A stretch of 64,000 nt of DNA from the NCBI RefSeq assembly GCF_019303475.1, contig NZ_JABLSI010000029.1:1-64000 (forward strand), given 5' to 3'. Shown one piece after another: positions 8,735-19,556 of the stretch; within the stretch, counting starts at the first letter, position 1, and each line of letters begins with the position of its first letter. The DNA comes from Streptomyces sp. JJ38. GTDB taxonomy: Bacteria; Actinomycetota; Actinomycetes; Streptomycetales; Streptomycetaceae. Under the pieces are notes generated by a model. That model saw only the letters and a program-made list of their open reading frames with translations. It was not told the origin of the DNA and ran no database searches. The translations under genes and the position numbers were made by a program.

Positions 8735-8783
8735 GCTGGGGATGGTCTCCCAGAACCGCCCGGCGAAACGAGGGGTTCACACG

Positions 8784-9101
8784 GTGAAGTCGTTCCACTT
8801 GGCGGAACTGGAGGCCGAGCGGGCCGCCAACGACGGCGCATATCTCCAGTTCCTGCGGGAACGGAACATGTCGGTCGGCCTGTACGCCCTCGACCGGGGA
8901 TCTCAGGATCCCCAGAAGCCCCACGGCCAGGACGAGGTCTACTTCGTCGTCAGCGGCCGGGCCGCCCTGACCGTCGGCGACGAGACGACGAGCGTCGCGC
9001 GCGGCAGCGTCGTCTACGTGCCCGCCGGAGTGCCGCACCGCTTCCACCACATCAGCGAGGACCTGCGGGTCATGGTCGTGTTCTCTCCCCCGGAAGGATG
9101 A
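8784..9101 (+). CDS. Small cupin-domain protein
   Basis: 105-residue single-domain cupin. Motif 1 is PHGQDEVYFVVSGRAALTVG and motif 2 is GSVVYVPAGVPHRFHHI. The conserved metal-binding pattern is partly present (His and Glu in PHGQDE, His in PHRFHH). Function unknown; related proteins are sugar isomerases, dioxygenases or small-molecule binders. The GTG at 8784 is chosen because AGGGG (8771-8775) lies 8 nt upstream and the family begins here; the open frame extends back through non-coding sequence. Confidence 0.85.
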   Translation: MKSFHLAELEAERAANDGAYLQFLRERNMSVGLYALDRGSQDPQKPHGQDEVYFVVSGRAALTVGDETTSVARGSVVYVPAGVPHRFHHISEDLRVMVVFSPPEG

Positions 9102-9255
9102 CGGCGGCGGGCGTGCCGCCCCCCGCGCCCCTAAGGGGCCGCTCAGGGCTGGACCCGGGCCGGCGGCACTCCCGCCGCGGTCTGCCGTTGCCTAGCATCG
9201 GAGGCAGCCGGACGACACGCCGGCACGGACTCGGCTCGGAGAACAGGGAGCGGAC

Positions 9256-9477
9256 ATGAGCACGAAGAGCACCCTCGCGGGGTTGCCCACATGGATCAAG
9301 TGGGTGGGAATCCTCGTCGTCGCGATGATCGTCTTCAAGGCGGTCGTATGGCTGGTGACGGCGGTGGTCGGCCTGCTGTTCAACCTGCTGCTGTTCGCAG
9401 CCGTCGTCGCCGTCGTCGTCTTCCTCGCACGGAAGTTCCTGTCGTCGTCCTCCGGTAACTCCTCCGGAGGCTGGTGA
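9256..9477 (+). CDS. DUF5326-like small membrane protein
   Basis: 73 residues: a short amphipathic start, two closely spaced hydrophobic segments (WVGILVVAMIVFKAVVWLV and LLFNLLLFAAVVAVVVFLA) and a Ser/Gly tail ending in SGGW. It matches my memory of the conserved streptomycete DUF5326 family that sits near ssgA. Function unknown. GGGAGC-rich sequence upstream of the ATG serves as ribosome site. Confidence 0.85.
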   Translation: MSTKSTLAGLPTWIKWVGILVVAMIVFKAVVWLVTAVVGLLFNLLLFAAVVAVVVFLARKFLSSSSGNSSGGW

Positions 9478-9695
9478 ACCGACGCTCGGATCGCTGACCT
9501 GGGCGCCTCCCGCCGACGGAGGGACATGAACGCACCAACTCCGTTGTCAATCGGGTGACTTTGAAGCACGCGCATTGTGGAACTTCTCGATCTTGGTGAA
9601 CGATGCCCCCAGGGGCCCCTGAGCCCCCAAATCCACAGCGAGGTCCACAGCAGCCCTGCCGAGACGCGGCCGGGCACGAGACGCCGGGGGCGCGG

Positions 9696-10112
9696 ATGAA
9701 CGGCAGGGTTCAGGCGCAGGTCATGATGAGCTTCCTCGCCTCGGAGGAGCTCTCCTTCCGGATTCCGGTGGAGCTCGTCTATGAGGCGGCCGATCCGTAC
9801 GCGCTCCGCTTCACCTTCGGCCTCCCCGGCGACGAACCGGTGACCTGGGTCTTCGGCCGCGAGCTGCTGGTGGACGGCATCACCCGCCCGGCGGGGGAGG
9901 GCGACGTCCACATCAGCCCCGTCGCCGACGAGGCCCTGGCCGATCTGCACATCCGGCTCCAGGTCGGCCCCGAGAGCGCTCTGTTGCGGGTGAGCGCGCC
10001 GCCGCTCGTCGCGTTCCTCGACCGCACCGACCGCATCGTCCCCCTCGGCCAGGAGCCCGCCTGCGCGGACTTCGACGCCGAGCTGGACAAGATCCTCGCC
10101 GGCCGCCCGTAG
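9696..10112 (+). CDS. ssgA: Sporulation/cell-division protein SsgA
   Basis: 138-residue SALP-family protein. SsgA activates sporulation-specific cell division in Streptomyces by helping place SsgB and FtsZ at septa. The sequence VQAQVMMSFLASEELSFRIP followed by VELVYEAADPYALRFTF, then VTWVFGRELLVDG and LVAFLDRTDRIVPLGQE are near-diagnostic for SsgA rather than SsgB-G. The ATG at 9696 matches the known N-terminus (M-x-x-x-VQAEVMMSFL in S. griseus, from memory); ATGs at 9723 and 9726 are less likely. The C-terminus is slightly shorter than in S. coelicolor. The IclR-type activator gene ssgR, normally just upstream, is absent: only 218 bp separate it from the DUF5326 gene. Confidence 0.9.
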   Translation: MNGRVQAQVMMSFLASEELSFRIPVELVYEAADPYALRFTFGLPGDEPVTWVFGRELLVDGITRPAGEGDVHISPVADEALADLHIRLQVGPESALLRVSAPPLVAFLDRTDRIVPLGQEPACADFDAELDKILAGRP

Positions 10113-10148
10113 CGCCGAGTCCCGGCCCGGGGTGCCCGGCCGGTGCCG

Positions 10149-11426
10149 TCACTTCGCGCGCCGCCGCCGGCCGCCGCGCGGGCGCCGCAGCCCCGCGTCC
10201 CCGCGGCCCAGCCCGGCGGAGACGACGAGCGCGGCCAGCCCCGTCGTCACCGGCACCGAGGCGACCAGGCCGATCGAGCCCACCAGCGTGCGGACGATCT
10301 CCTCCGCCACCAGCTCGCTCGTGGCCACCCGTCCCACCCCGGCCTCCGCGACCGAGAACAGCAGCAACAGCGGCAGCGCCGCGCCCGCGTAGGCGAGGAC
10401 GAGGGTGTTGACCACCGAGGCGATGTGGTCCCGCCCGATACGCATGGCCGCGCCGTACAGCCGCCGCCGGCTCGCCGTCGGATCGGCCTGCTTCAGCTCC
10501 CACACGGCCGAGGTCTGGGTGACGGTGACGTCGTCGAGCACGCCGAGGGAACCGATCAGCACCCCGGCCAGCAGCAGCCCCTGGATCTCGATGTCCGGGT
10601 AGAGGCTGTGCACCAGGGCGGTCTGGTCGTCGGTGTTGCCCGACAGGTCCGCCCAGCCGATGAACAGCGAGCCGAGCAGGCCGATGAGCACGAGCGAGAT
10701 CAGCGTGCCCAGCACCGCGACCGAGGTCCGCGCGGTCAGCCCGTGGCACAGGTACAGCGTCACGAGCATGACCGCGCTGCCGCCCACCACGGCCACCAGC
10801 AGGGGGTTCGCCCCCTGGAGGATCGCGGGCAGGATGAACAGCGTCAGCACCGCGAACGTCGTCGCCAGCCCCACCAGGGCCAGCACCCCGCGCAGTCGGC
10901 CGACCGCCACGACGACCAGCGCGAAGAACAGGGCCAGCAGGATCATCGGGACGTCGCGGTCGATGTCGACGATGCTGTACTGCAACTCCTCCGGTGCCTG
11001 TGGCGCGTAGGCCACCACGACCGTCTGCCCGGTGTCCGGGCGGCGGGTCGCGTCCGGGGTGAGCACTTCCGTGAACGTGCGTCCGGTATGCGGACCCGTC
11101 GTCACCTCCACCGTCAGCAGGCGGCAGTTCCCCGCCGTGGCCGGGTCGCCGTCCTGCTGCTGGGCGTTGACCTCCGCGCAGTCCACCACCTCGGACTTCG
11201 TGACCCGGGCCTCGCGCAGCTGGCGGTCGAAGCCCACGCCGGAACGCCCGTCCTCGCCCTCGGGGGCGCCCCCCGGCCACAGGATGACGAGCCCCGCGAG
11301 AACCGCCGTGGCGAAGGGGATGAGCACCGCCGCGATGACCGTGCGCAGATGCTGGGACACTGGCGCGGCGGGGCCGTGATGGTGGGTGTGCTGGTGGCCC
11401 TGTTCGGGAGTGTGGGAATCGGTCAC
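10149..11426 (-). CDS. YibE/F-family membrane protein
   Basis: 425-residue integral membrane protein with about eight hydrophobic segments (for example VPMILLALFFALVVVAVG and LLVAVVGGSAVMLVTLYLC). It has the YibE/F signature DLSGNTDDQTALVHSLYPDI followed by GSLGVLDDVTVTQTSAVWEL. Role unknown. The N-terminal 20 residues are His-rich (HQHTHHHG), possibly metal-binding. Start: GTG at 11426 with GATGAT six nt upstream (leaderless-like). The open frame runs 23 codons further back to 11495 but that stretch abuts the thiC riboswitch. Divergent from thiC; converges with ssgA. Confidence 0.85.
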   Translation of the reverse strand: MTDSHTPEQGHQHTHHHGPAAPVSQHLRTVIAAVLIPFATAVLAGLVILWPGGAPEGEDGRSGVGFDRQLREARVTKSEVVDCAEVNAQQQDGDPATAGNCRLLTVEVTTGPHTGRTFTEVLTPDATRRPDTGQTVVVAYAPQAPEELQYSIVDIDRDVPMILLALFFALVVVAVGRLRGVLALVGLATTFAVLTLFILPAILQGANPLLVAVVGGSAVMLVTLYLCHGLTARTSVAVLGTLISLVLIGLLGSLFIGWADLSGNTDDQTALVHSLYPDIEIQGLLLAGVLIGSLGVLDDVTVTQTSAVWELKQADPTASRRRLYGAAMRIGRDHIASVVNTLVLAYAGAALPLLLLFSVAEAGVGRVATSELVAEEIVRTLVGSIGLVASVPVTTGLAALVVSAGLGRGDAGLRRPRGGRRRRAK

Positions 11427-11498
11427 GGACCGATCATCGCAAGACCCACTGGCGCGTTGCCGGGGCGAACCGCTAGCGTATGCGTGCTTTTGCACATC

Positions 11499-11635
11499 GC
11501 GGGAGCTCCGAGCACGGGGCTGAGAGGGCGCTGACCTCCGTACGCCGACACGTCGGGCACACCGAACGCGTCGGGACGGGGAAGGCTGCGTCGACCGCCG
11601 AACCTGTTACCGGGTAATGCCGGCGTAGGGAGTGG
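11499..11635 (+). ncRNA. TPP riboswitch (THI element) upstream of thiC
   Basis: Thiamine-pyrophosphate aptamer. It contains the conserved CTGAGA (11520-11525), the ACCTG core (11602-11606) followed by GGGTAATGCCGGCGTAGGGA (11612-11631). The thiC ribosome site AGGGAG (11627-11632) lies inside the 3' strand; GGAG at 11629-11632 can pair with CTCC at 11506-11509 in the closing P1 stem. Ligand binding should thus hide the ribosome site and switch off ThiC translation. Confidence 0.95.
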
Positions 11636-11640
11636 GTCTC

Positions 11641-13449
<1,809 letters not shown>

Positions 13450-13466
13450 CCCGGCCGAACGGAACC

Positions 13467-13497
13467 GACCGGCGACTTCCTCCGGAGGTCGCCGGTC
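13467..13497. terminator. Bidirectional terminator after thiC
   Basis: Inverted repeat with 10-bp outer arms (13467-13476 and 13488-13497) and further pairing TCC/GGA inside. It occupies the 56-bp gap between convergent genes. Confidence 0.8.
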
Positions 13498-13505
13498 GTC
13501 TGTTG

Positions 13506-14225
13506 TCAGCTGCGTTGAGCGCTCCGCAGGCGCTCGACCTGTCGGCTGATCAGGTCGGCTGGGAAGGACGAATGTTCCCCCACATCCAGCTTGCTGAACG
13601 AGGCGATGGTGTTACCGGCGCGCACGACCGTGAAATGCTCGTTGCGCTCTTCGGGCAGTTCCGGGCCGAGCGGGATGATGACTTGGAAGCTCACGGCCTC
13701 GTCACCGAACTGCGGCGGAGCTTCCACGACGACCGACGCCGTGTACTCGCCCGTGTAGCTTTCTCCCGTGAAGAAACGGCACGAGGCGAGTGCCTGCTCG
13801 AGCTTCGTGAAGTGCTGCTCGGCCTGTCCGTGCTTGTACGAGGCCAGGGTCGACTCGCCGCCCCAGACGTCGCCCTCCCAGTTGAATACCTGGACGATCC
13901 GAGCCGCCGCGGGTCGGCCTTCGGCGATGTCCCGCATGGTCTGGCAGGTGGGGTCGGACACTGGTGGGAAGGGGCGGCTGGTGCCCGCCGGCTCGGATTC
14001 CCGCACGGGTATGCCACCATCGCGAGCCTCCGGGACGTCCCCTTCCTTGAAGGCGAGCTCTCTCAGCTGGGTGACTGTCAGGGGCTGCGGACGGGGCTCG
14101 ACGGGACCCGCCGAGCTCGACGGTTCCGTCGAGGTACCGGATTCCTGCTGAGCCGAGCAGCCACACACCACGAGGACACCCGCCGCCAGAGCTGTGCACG
14201 TCGTCTTGCGCAGACCTGTGCGCAT
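13506..14225 (-). CDS. Putative secreted lipoprotein, unknown function
   Basis: 239 residues. Basic N-terminus MRTGLRKTTC, hydrophobic core and lipobox-like LVVCGCSAQ, giving a lipidated Cys and then a Ser/Thr/Pro linker. The globular part (about 60-235) contains VSDPTCQTMRDIAEG, VFNWEGDVWGGESTLASY and LASCRFFTG, with two conserved-looking Cys that could form a disulfide. It resembles extracellular sensor-like domains of actinobacterial lipoproteins (PknH-type), but I would not assign a family firmly. The ATG at 14225 is preceded by GGGAGGGAC, a strong ribosome site. Confidence 0.75.
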   Translation of the reverse strand: MRTGLRKTTCTALAAGVLVVCGCSAQQESGTSTEPSSSAGPVEPRPQPLTVTQLRELAFKEGDVPEARDGGIPVRESEPAGTSRPFPPVSDPTCQTMRDIAEGRPAAARIVQVFNWEGDVWGGESTLASYKHGQAEQHFTKLEQALASCRFFTGESYTGEYTASVVVEAPPQFGDEAVSFQVIIPLGPELPEERNEHFTVVRAGNTIASFSKLDVGEHSSFPADLISRQVERLRSAQRS

Positions 14226-14519
14226 GAGTCCCTCCCGGACATCGTGAACGAAAGGCCGGGCCTCCCGTGCCTGCCGCCTGCCTCGGCTGGTCATTCTGCC
14301 TTCCGGGCACGGGAGCGGATGCCTCATGCGTTTCGGGCAGGACGTTCGCCGTGAGCACGGTGACCCTACGTCTGCGGACGGCGGTTCGGCCGGGGGTGGG
14401 CCGGCAGCCGGGGCCGGGCTCGGACGAGGACGGGGTTTCCGTTCGACGTAGCCGTACCGCCCTCGTCCTCAGGGCCCCGGGCGCGTGATCGTCCGGTGAT
14501 CACACCGAAGCGTGCGGCG

Positions 14520-15341
14520 TCAGTCCGACGACTGGTCCGGGCCGGTGAAGTCCGGGCTGCTGAAGTCGGGGCTGGAGTAGCGGGGGCGGGTGCGCGTGTC
14601 CTCGGTGGCGGCTGGGCTGGTGAACCCCGGGTGGGAGTAGCCCAGCCGGGGTGTGCGGGACTGCTCGGGCGCGGTGGTGGCGGGCTCGGCGTTGGCCAGT
14701 GCCTCGCGCAGGAAGGGCAGGATGCCGCGGTCGAGGAGCGCACTGCGCCAGGCTTCCCGCGCGCGGTCCACCTCGGCTTCGAGCGTGCCGTCTCCGTGGC
14801 GTGCGGCGGTTCCTGGGCCCGTGCCCGCCCGTATGGAACTGGCCGAGTTGCGTAGGGCGGTGAGAACGAGGCTGATACAGGCGGCGAGCAGCCCGGCCGC
14901 GGCGAGCGCGGCGAAGACCCAGCCGACGCTCCGCATCGGGTCGGCCAGGGTGAGGTCGGGGGAGACGGCGGCGAGGGTGTAGCCGACGGCGAGAAAGATG
15001 ACGGCGGCGGCCCCGGCGAGGATGGGCACGAGGACCGACACCATCGCGAACAGCCCGGCGCCGCCGGTCTCCCCGGTGCCGCCGCCCAGCCCGGGAGAGC
15101 CTCTGGAAGACCGGCGCAGCTCCTCGCGCAGGGTGGTGAAGCGCTCGTACTCCGCCGCCGCGCAGGAGGCGATGGAGGCGGTGGCGGCCAGGGCCATGGC
15201 GCGCAGCTGCTCGCTGCCGAGGCGTCGGCCGATGCCGTCGAGGCCGGGCCGGCCCGAGGCAGTGTGCAGTGCGTCGTCGAGGACCCGCTCGAACTCGTGC
15301 CGGTCCTCGAACCGCAGATGCGGGGCGCTGTTCATGTGCAT
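14520..15341 (-). CDS. Two-TM membrane protein with repetitive C-terminal tail, unknown function
   Basis: 273 residues, not recognised as a named family. Residues 1-90 are helical and charged (FEDRHEFERVLDDAL). Two transmembrane segments follow (FAMVSVLVPILAGAAAVIFL and GWVFAALAAAGLLAACISLV) separated by a loop with DLTLADPMRSV. A second helical region contains EAEVDRAREAWRSALLDRGI, and the Pro/Ser/Thr tail repeats aromatic-Ser-x-Pro-(D/G)-F units (YSHPGFTSP, YSSPDFSSPDFTGPD). The first ATG (15341) has GGAG nine nt upstream; the ATG at 15335 has GGGGG six nt upstream, so the start is uncertain by two codons. Confidence 0.7.
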   Translation of the reverse strand: MHMNSAPHLRFEDRHEFERVLDDALHTASGRPGLDGIGRRLGSEQLRAMALAATASIASCAAAEYERFTTLREELRRSSRGSPGLGGGTGETGGAGLFAMVSVLVPILAGAAAVIFLAVGYTLAAVSPDLTLADPMRSVGWVFAALAAAGLLAACISLVLTALRNSASSIRAGTGPGTAARHGDGTLEAEVDRAREAWRSALLDRGILPFLREALANAEPATTAPEQSRTPRLGYSHPGFTSPAATEDTRTRPRYSSPDFSSPDFTGPDQSSD

Positions 15342-15531
15342 CCCCCGATGCTCCGTAGGGCCGTGGCGTCGGCCGGCTTCCGGGCAGGTGGAAGGGCGGA
15401 TGGAAGAGCCTTGATGGTAGAGCGCTTCCGGGGTGCGGTGACAGGGTGTTTCCGGAATTGCCCCCGGTCCGCTGTGGCTACGTCTGCCCGCTTCAGCGGC
15501 AGGTCAAGCCGCTCTGGCTGGATCTTTGGGG

Positions 15532-16641
15532 TCAGTCGTCGAGGGGAAGCCGGCTCACGAGTAGCTTTCCGGCCATGGTGACGCCGCCGTCCATGGCGAT
15601 GGCGAGCCGGTCCGCGTACACGTGGGGCCCGGCGACCTGGGGCCCCTCGTCGCCGTCCCCGGAGCCCTCGGCTGACGCGACGTCGCCGAGCAGGTAGGGG
15701 ATCGGGCTGTGGCCGTGCACGATGCGCCGCCCGCCGTAGGTGGCGAGCAGCTCGCGGGCCGTCTGCGGGCCGGCGTCCTCGTCGCGGAAGGCGAAGCGCT
15801 TGGTGAACTTGCGGAACAGGTCCCAGGTCTCGTCCGCGTCGCGCCGTTCGAGGGCCTCGGTGATGGCGTCGTTGACGGCTCCGATCGTCTCGCCGTACTC
15901 GAGGTAGGCGGTGCTGTCGGAGTGGATGAGGAGGTGGTCGTCGGCGAGCGTCATGGCGTCGAGTCGGCTCATCCACTGGAGGTGGTGCTCCTGCAGGCGC
16001 TCCATGTCGCCGCGCTGCCCGCCGTTGAGCAGCCAGGCGGCCTGGAAGGAGGCGGTTCCCGCGCCGGAGTCGACGGGGGTGTCGCCGAAGCGGCGGGCGC
16101 CGATGATGAGCAGCTCGTGGTTGCCGAGGAGAGCCTTGCAGTAGCCGCCGGCCGCGGCGGCCTCGGCGGAGAGCCGCATGACGAGCTCGATGACGCCGAC
16201 CCCGTCGGGCCCGCGGTCGGTGAAGTCCCCGAGGAACCACAGCCGGGTGTTGCCGGCGGCCCAGCGGTCCTCCGCGTCGGTGAGCCCGGCCTCGCGCAGG
16301 GCGACGCGGAGCTCGTCGAGGTAGCCGTGGACGTCCCCGACGACGTAGAGCGGCCCGCGCGGATCCTGGGGGTCGGCCGCGGGGGCCGGGGTCTCGACGA
16401 GGGTCGGGGTGGGCTGGGCGGCGGCCCCGGCGCCGATGACGGGGAGGTCGCGCTGGGTCGGGGTGTAGCCGTCGTCCTCGGGGAACGCCTGCTCGTTCAC
16501 GGGAGGCTGGGAGGGCATGGGGGGCATGGGGGTGTGGGCGGGCGGGACGTGGGCGATGCGCGGCATGTGCGGCGCGGTCGCGCCGCTGCTCGTGTTCGTC
16601 GGCTGCCACATCACGGGTCCCTGACCGGCCCCCTGAGTCAT
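15532..16641 (-). CDS. Metallophosphoesterase (Ser/Thr phosphatase-like)
   Basis: 369-residue calcineurin-type phosphoesterase. After about 95 Pro-rich residues come the metal motifs in order: GDVHG, GDFTDRG, GNHE and the late GHSP, with an additional HSDST. These define a dinuclear metal centre for hydrolysing phosphomonoesters such as phosphoproteins or Ap4A-like nucleotides. The ATG at 16641 has GGAGG five nt upstream; an in-frame GTG at 16653 lacks a ribosome site. Likely cytosolic, since no signal peptide is seen. Confidence 0.88.
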   Translation of the reverse strand: MTQGAGQGPVMWQPTNTSSGATAPHMPRIAHVPPAHTPMPPMPSQPPVNEQAFPEDDGYTPTQRDLPVIGAGAAAQPTPTLVETPAPAADPQDPRGPLYVVGDVHGYLDELRVALREAGLTDAEDRWAAGNTRLWFLGDFTDRGPDGVGVIELVMRLSAEAAAAGGYCKALLGNHELLIIGARRFGDTPVDSGAGTASFQAAWLLNGGQRGDMERLQEHHLQWMSRLDAMTLADDHLLIHSDSTAYLEYGETIGAVNDAITEALERRDADETWDLFRKFTKRFAFRDEDAGPQTARELLATYGGRRIVHGHSPIPYLLGDVASAEGSGDGDEGPQVAGPHVYADRLAIAMDGGVTMAGKLLVSRLPLDD

Positions 16642-16867
16642 CGACCCCTCCACCCATACGCGCGCTGTGCACCTGCCGGACCATGCTGTCGTGGGCGTCC
16701 CTGGTCGGAGGCCGGGCCGGTGCCGTGCGCCCCATCATAGGAACGCAGGTCGGGGCTTGTGACGCACCTGGGGGGTGCCAATTGCCGTCGGGTGGCCGGG
16801 GAGCCGGGTTTTTTCAGCATTCCTCCGCTTTTCTCCTGAGCCGGTTCCGTGGCCGGGAGCCGCCGGG

Positions 16868-17986
16868 TCAGTCGGTGGGCGCGGGTCCGCGGCGGGGGGA
16901 GATGATCGTCGCGCGGGGCGGGCGGCGCTGGGAGGAGGCGCGCACGATGAGCTCGGTGGGCATGACCTGCTGGACGGTCTGTCCCGTGGCGCCGACGCCC
17001 TCGATGGCGTCGATGAGGAGCTGGATGACGGCGGTGCCGATGCGTCCGGGCTTGAGTGAGAGCGTGGTGATGGGCGGCTCGGTGGTGGCGTAGACGGTGG
17101 ACTCGCTGCAGCACACCAGCAGGAGGTCCTCCGGGACACGGAGCCCGTAGCGGCGGGCGGCGGCGAGGAGGTCGGTGCCGTTGGGGTCGAACAGGCCGTA
17201 GACGGCGTCGGGCCGGTCGGGACGGGCGAGCAGCCGGTCGGCGGCGACGGCGCCGGCGCAGGGGTCGTGGGCGGGGTAGGTCTCGTAGACGGGGGGCTGG
17301 CCGACGCGCTCGCACCACTGGAGGTAGGCGGTGGTGGAGAGCCGGGTGTAGGTGTCGGTGCTGGTGCCGGTGAGCAGACCGATGCGGCGGGCGCCGGATT
17401 CGGAGAGGTGGTCGAGGAGGCCGGTGACGGCGGCCTCGTGGTCGTTGTCCACCCAGGCGGTGACGGGGAGGGTGGCCCCGGGGCGGCCGTCGGAGACGAC
17501 GGGGATGCCCTGGCGGACGAGCTCGGTGACGACGGGGTCGTGATCGGCCGGGTCGATGACGACGGTGCCGTCGAGCGCGACGTTGGCCCAGACGTCGAAG
17601 GTGCTGTGGCGGGCGGGGGCGGGGAGGATGACGAGGGCGTAGCCGCGGGCGAGGGCGGCGGAGGTGGCCGCGCGCACCATGTCGGCGAAGTAGGCGAACT
17701 CGGTGAAGGTGAACGGTTCTTCGCCGTACGTGGTGACGGTCAGCCCGATGAGCCCGGATTTCCCTGTGCGCAGGGTGCGGGCGGCGGCGGAGGGGCGGTA
17801 GCCGAGCCGGTCGGCCACTTCGCGGACGTGGCGGCGTGTGGCGTCGGGGAGGCGGCCCTTGCCGTTGAGCGCGTCGGAGACGGTCGTGATGGAGACGCCG
17901 GCGGCTGCGGCGACATCGCGGATGCCCGCACGTGCCAGCCGACGGCCGCTGTTCCGGCTCACCTGGTGCTTCCCTGCTGCTGTCAT
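16868..17986 (-). CDS. LacI/GalR-family transcriptional regulator
   Basis: 372 residues. The helix-turn-helix IRDVAAAAGVSITTVSDALN (with hinge helix RLGYRPSAAARTLRTGK) binds DNA; the rest is a periplasmic-binding-protein-like ligand domain (LIGLTVTTYGEE to TELIVRAS). It occupies the place where S. coelicolor has the pSAM2-related regulator SCO3943, as I recall. The ATG at 17986 has TACTAT nine nt upstream but no Shine-Dalgarno; an internal GTG (VSRNSGRRLARAG) with GGGAAG six nt upstream is an alternative. The ligand and targets are unknown; the palindromic upstream region could be an autoregulatory operator. Confidence 0.88.
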   Translation of the reverse strand: MTAAGKHQVSRNSGRRLARAGIRDVAAAAGVSITTVSDALNGKGRLPDATRRHVREVADRLGYRPSAAARTLRTGKSGLIGLTVTTYGEEPFTFTEFAYFADMVRAATSAALARGYALVILPAPARHSTFDVWANVALDGTVVIDPADHDPVVTELVRQGIPVVSDGRPGATLPVTAWVDNDHEAAVTGLLDHLSESGARRIGLLTGTSTDTYTRLSTTAYLQWCERVGQPPVYETYPAHDPCAGAVAADRLLARPDRPDAVYGLFDPNGTDLLAAARRYGLRVPEDLLLVCCSESTVYATTEPPITTLSLKPGRIGTAVIQLLIDAIEGVGATGQTVQQVMPTELIVRASSQRRPPRATIISPRRGPAPTD

Positions 17987-18454
17987 GGCGTGCCGATAGT
18001 AGGGCTGTGCGGTGTTACTCGCGGGGGCGTTCCCCCATGGGGTAACAGGCACGATTCTGCAAGATCGTTATGGGCTAACTGCCTTTGAATGATGAGTAGT
18101 TGCAGGTCATGGCTATAGCTCCAGGGGGTATGTGGGGGCCTGGCCCCTCACTTCTCCGGATGTTGCGAAGAGGTCTCAACTCACCTTCACGAGTGAAGCG
18201 CGCCACGGAGCGCGCCTCCCGCGCTCGGCCTGTGCCGCGCGCCCCCGCCGCTGGGGCCCGCGGGGCGCCGTCCCGGCCGCCGCCCCGTGGTGGGATCGGT
18301 GAGCGGCCGAAGAGTGAGCGGCGAACTCTCGGGGAGCATGGGGGACGGAGCGGCCCTGGGGGTCCGTGGACATTCCTCTTAGGGTGTGCAGTATTGGCGG
18401 ACGGGCTCCGGGGTGGTCGAACCGGGACCCGCCGAGGCTGTCAAGGAGGACGCG
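17987..18454. other. Divergent intergenic region between LacI-type regulator and hisC
   Basis: 468 bp without a supportable gene. It holds an imperfect dyad at 18013-18047 (TGTTAC and GTAACA arms around a GGGGG/CCCCC hairpin) close to the regulator start, an A/T-richer stretch at about 18060-18120 suited to promoters, and a TAGGGT hexamer at 18380-18385 upstream of hisC. The long spacing suggests several promoters or operators. Confidence 0.5.
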
Positions 18455-19543
18455 ATGACCGACAAGACCCCGAAGCTGCGCGAGGCGCTGGACGGCATTC
18501 CCACGTACAAGCCCGGAAAGCCGGGTGCCGCCTCCGCCGGGGCCGTGTCCTACAAGCTGTCGTCCAACGAGAACCCCTACCCCCCGCTCCCGGGCGTGCT
18601 GGAGTCGGCCGTGGCGGCGGCCGGTTCCTTCAACCGGTACCCCGACATGGCCTGCACCGGCCTGCTGGCCGCTCTCGCGGAGCGCTTCGACGTCCCCGTC
18701 TCGCACCTGGCGACCGGAACCGGCTCGGTGGGTATCGCGCAGCAGCTCCTGCAGGCCACGGCCGGGCCGGGGGACGAGGTGATCTTCGCCTGGCGCTCCT
18801 TCGAGGCGTACCCGATCATCACGCAGATCTCCGGGGCGACGGCGGTGAAGGTGCCGCTGACGGAGACCGAGGAGCACGACCTCGACGCCATGGCGGCCGC
18901 CGTCACCGAGCGCACCCGGCTCATCTTCGTCTGCAACCCGAACAACCCCACGGGCGCGGCGATCGGGCGGGAGGCCCTGGAGCGCTTCCTCGACCGGGTG
19001 CCAGCCGAGGTTCTGGTGGTCCTGGACGAGGCGTACCGCGAGTTCGTGCGCGACGAGGACGTGCCGGACGGCCTGGAGCTCTACCGGGACCGGCCGAACG
19101 TGTGCGTGCTGCGGACGTTCTCCAAGGCCTACGGCCTGGCCGGGCTGCGGGTGGGCTTCGCGGTGGCGCACGAGCCCGTGGCCGCGGCCCTGCGCAAGAC
19201 GGCCGTGCCCTTCGGCGTCAGCCAGGTCGCGCAGGACGCCGCCGTCGCCTCGCTGGGCAACGAGCAGGCGCTGCTGGAGCGCGTGGAGTCCCTGGTGGCC
19301 GAGCGGGCCCGGGTCAGCCGCGAGCTGGTGGTGCAGGGCTGGACGGTTCCGCCGACGCAGGCCAACTTCGTGTGGCTGCGGCTGGGCGAGCACACCGTGG
19401 ACTTCGCGGCCCGGGCGGAGCAGGCGGGCGTGGTGGTCCGGCCGTTCCCCGGCGAGGGCGTGCGTGTGACGATCGGTGAGCCCGAGGCCAACGACATCTT
19501 CCTCCAGACGGCGGCGGCGTTCCGCAAGGAGCTGGAGGCGTAG
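18455..19543 (+). CDS. hisC: Histidinol-phosphate/aromatic-amino-acid aminotransferase
   Basis: 362-residue class II PLP aminotransferase. It carries YKLSSNENPYPPLPGV, GTGSVGIAQQLLQA, IFVCNPNNPTGAAI, VLDEAYREF and the PLP-lysine motif TFSKAYGLAGLRVGFA. Such stand-alone copies away from the his operon (the second HisC of S. coelicolor) often act on phenylalanine and aromatic oxo-acids, so histidinol phosphate may not be the main substrate; pheA lies further along this window. AAGGAGG lies about 6 nt before the ATG. Followed by a strong hairpin. Confidence 0.9.
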   Translation: MTDKTPKLREALDGIPTYKPGKPGAASAGAVSYKLSSNENPYPPLPGVLESAVAAAGSFNRYPDMACTGLLAALAERFDVPVSHLATGTGSVGIAQQLLQATAGPGDEVIFAWRSFEAYPIITQISGATAVKVPLTETEEHDLDAMAAAVTERTRLIFVCNPNNPTGAAIGREALERFLDRVPAEVLVVLDEAYREFVRDEDVPDGLELYRDRPNVCVLRTFSKAYGLAGLRVGFAVAHEPVAAALRKTAVPFGVSQVAQDAAVASLGNEQALLERVESLVAERARVSRELVVQGWTVPPTQANFVWLRLGEHTVDFAARAEQAGVVVRPFPGEGVRVTIGEPEANDIFLQTAAAFRKELEA

Positions 19544-19556
19544 CCACGTCGCGGGA

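Noticed and set aside
18013..18047. Perfect operator palindrome for the LacI-type regulator
   Set aside because: The TGTTAC/GTAACA arms and the GGGGG/CCCCC arms are not centred on the same base, so it is only an imperfect dyad; noted in the intergenic entry but not called an operator.
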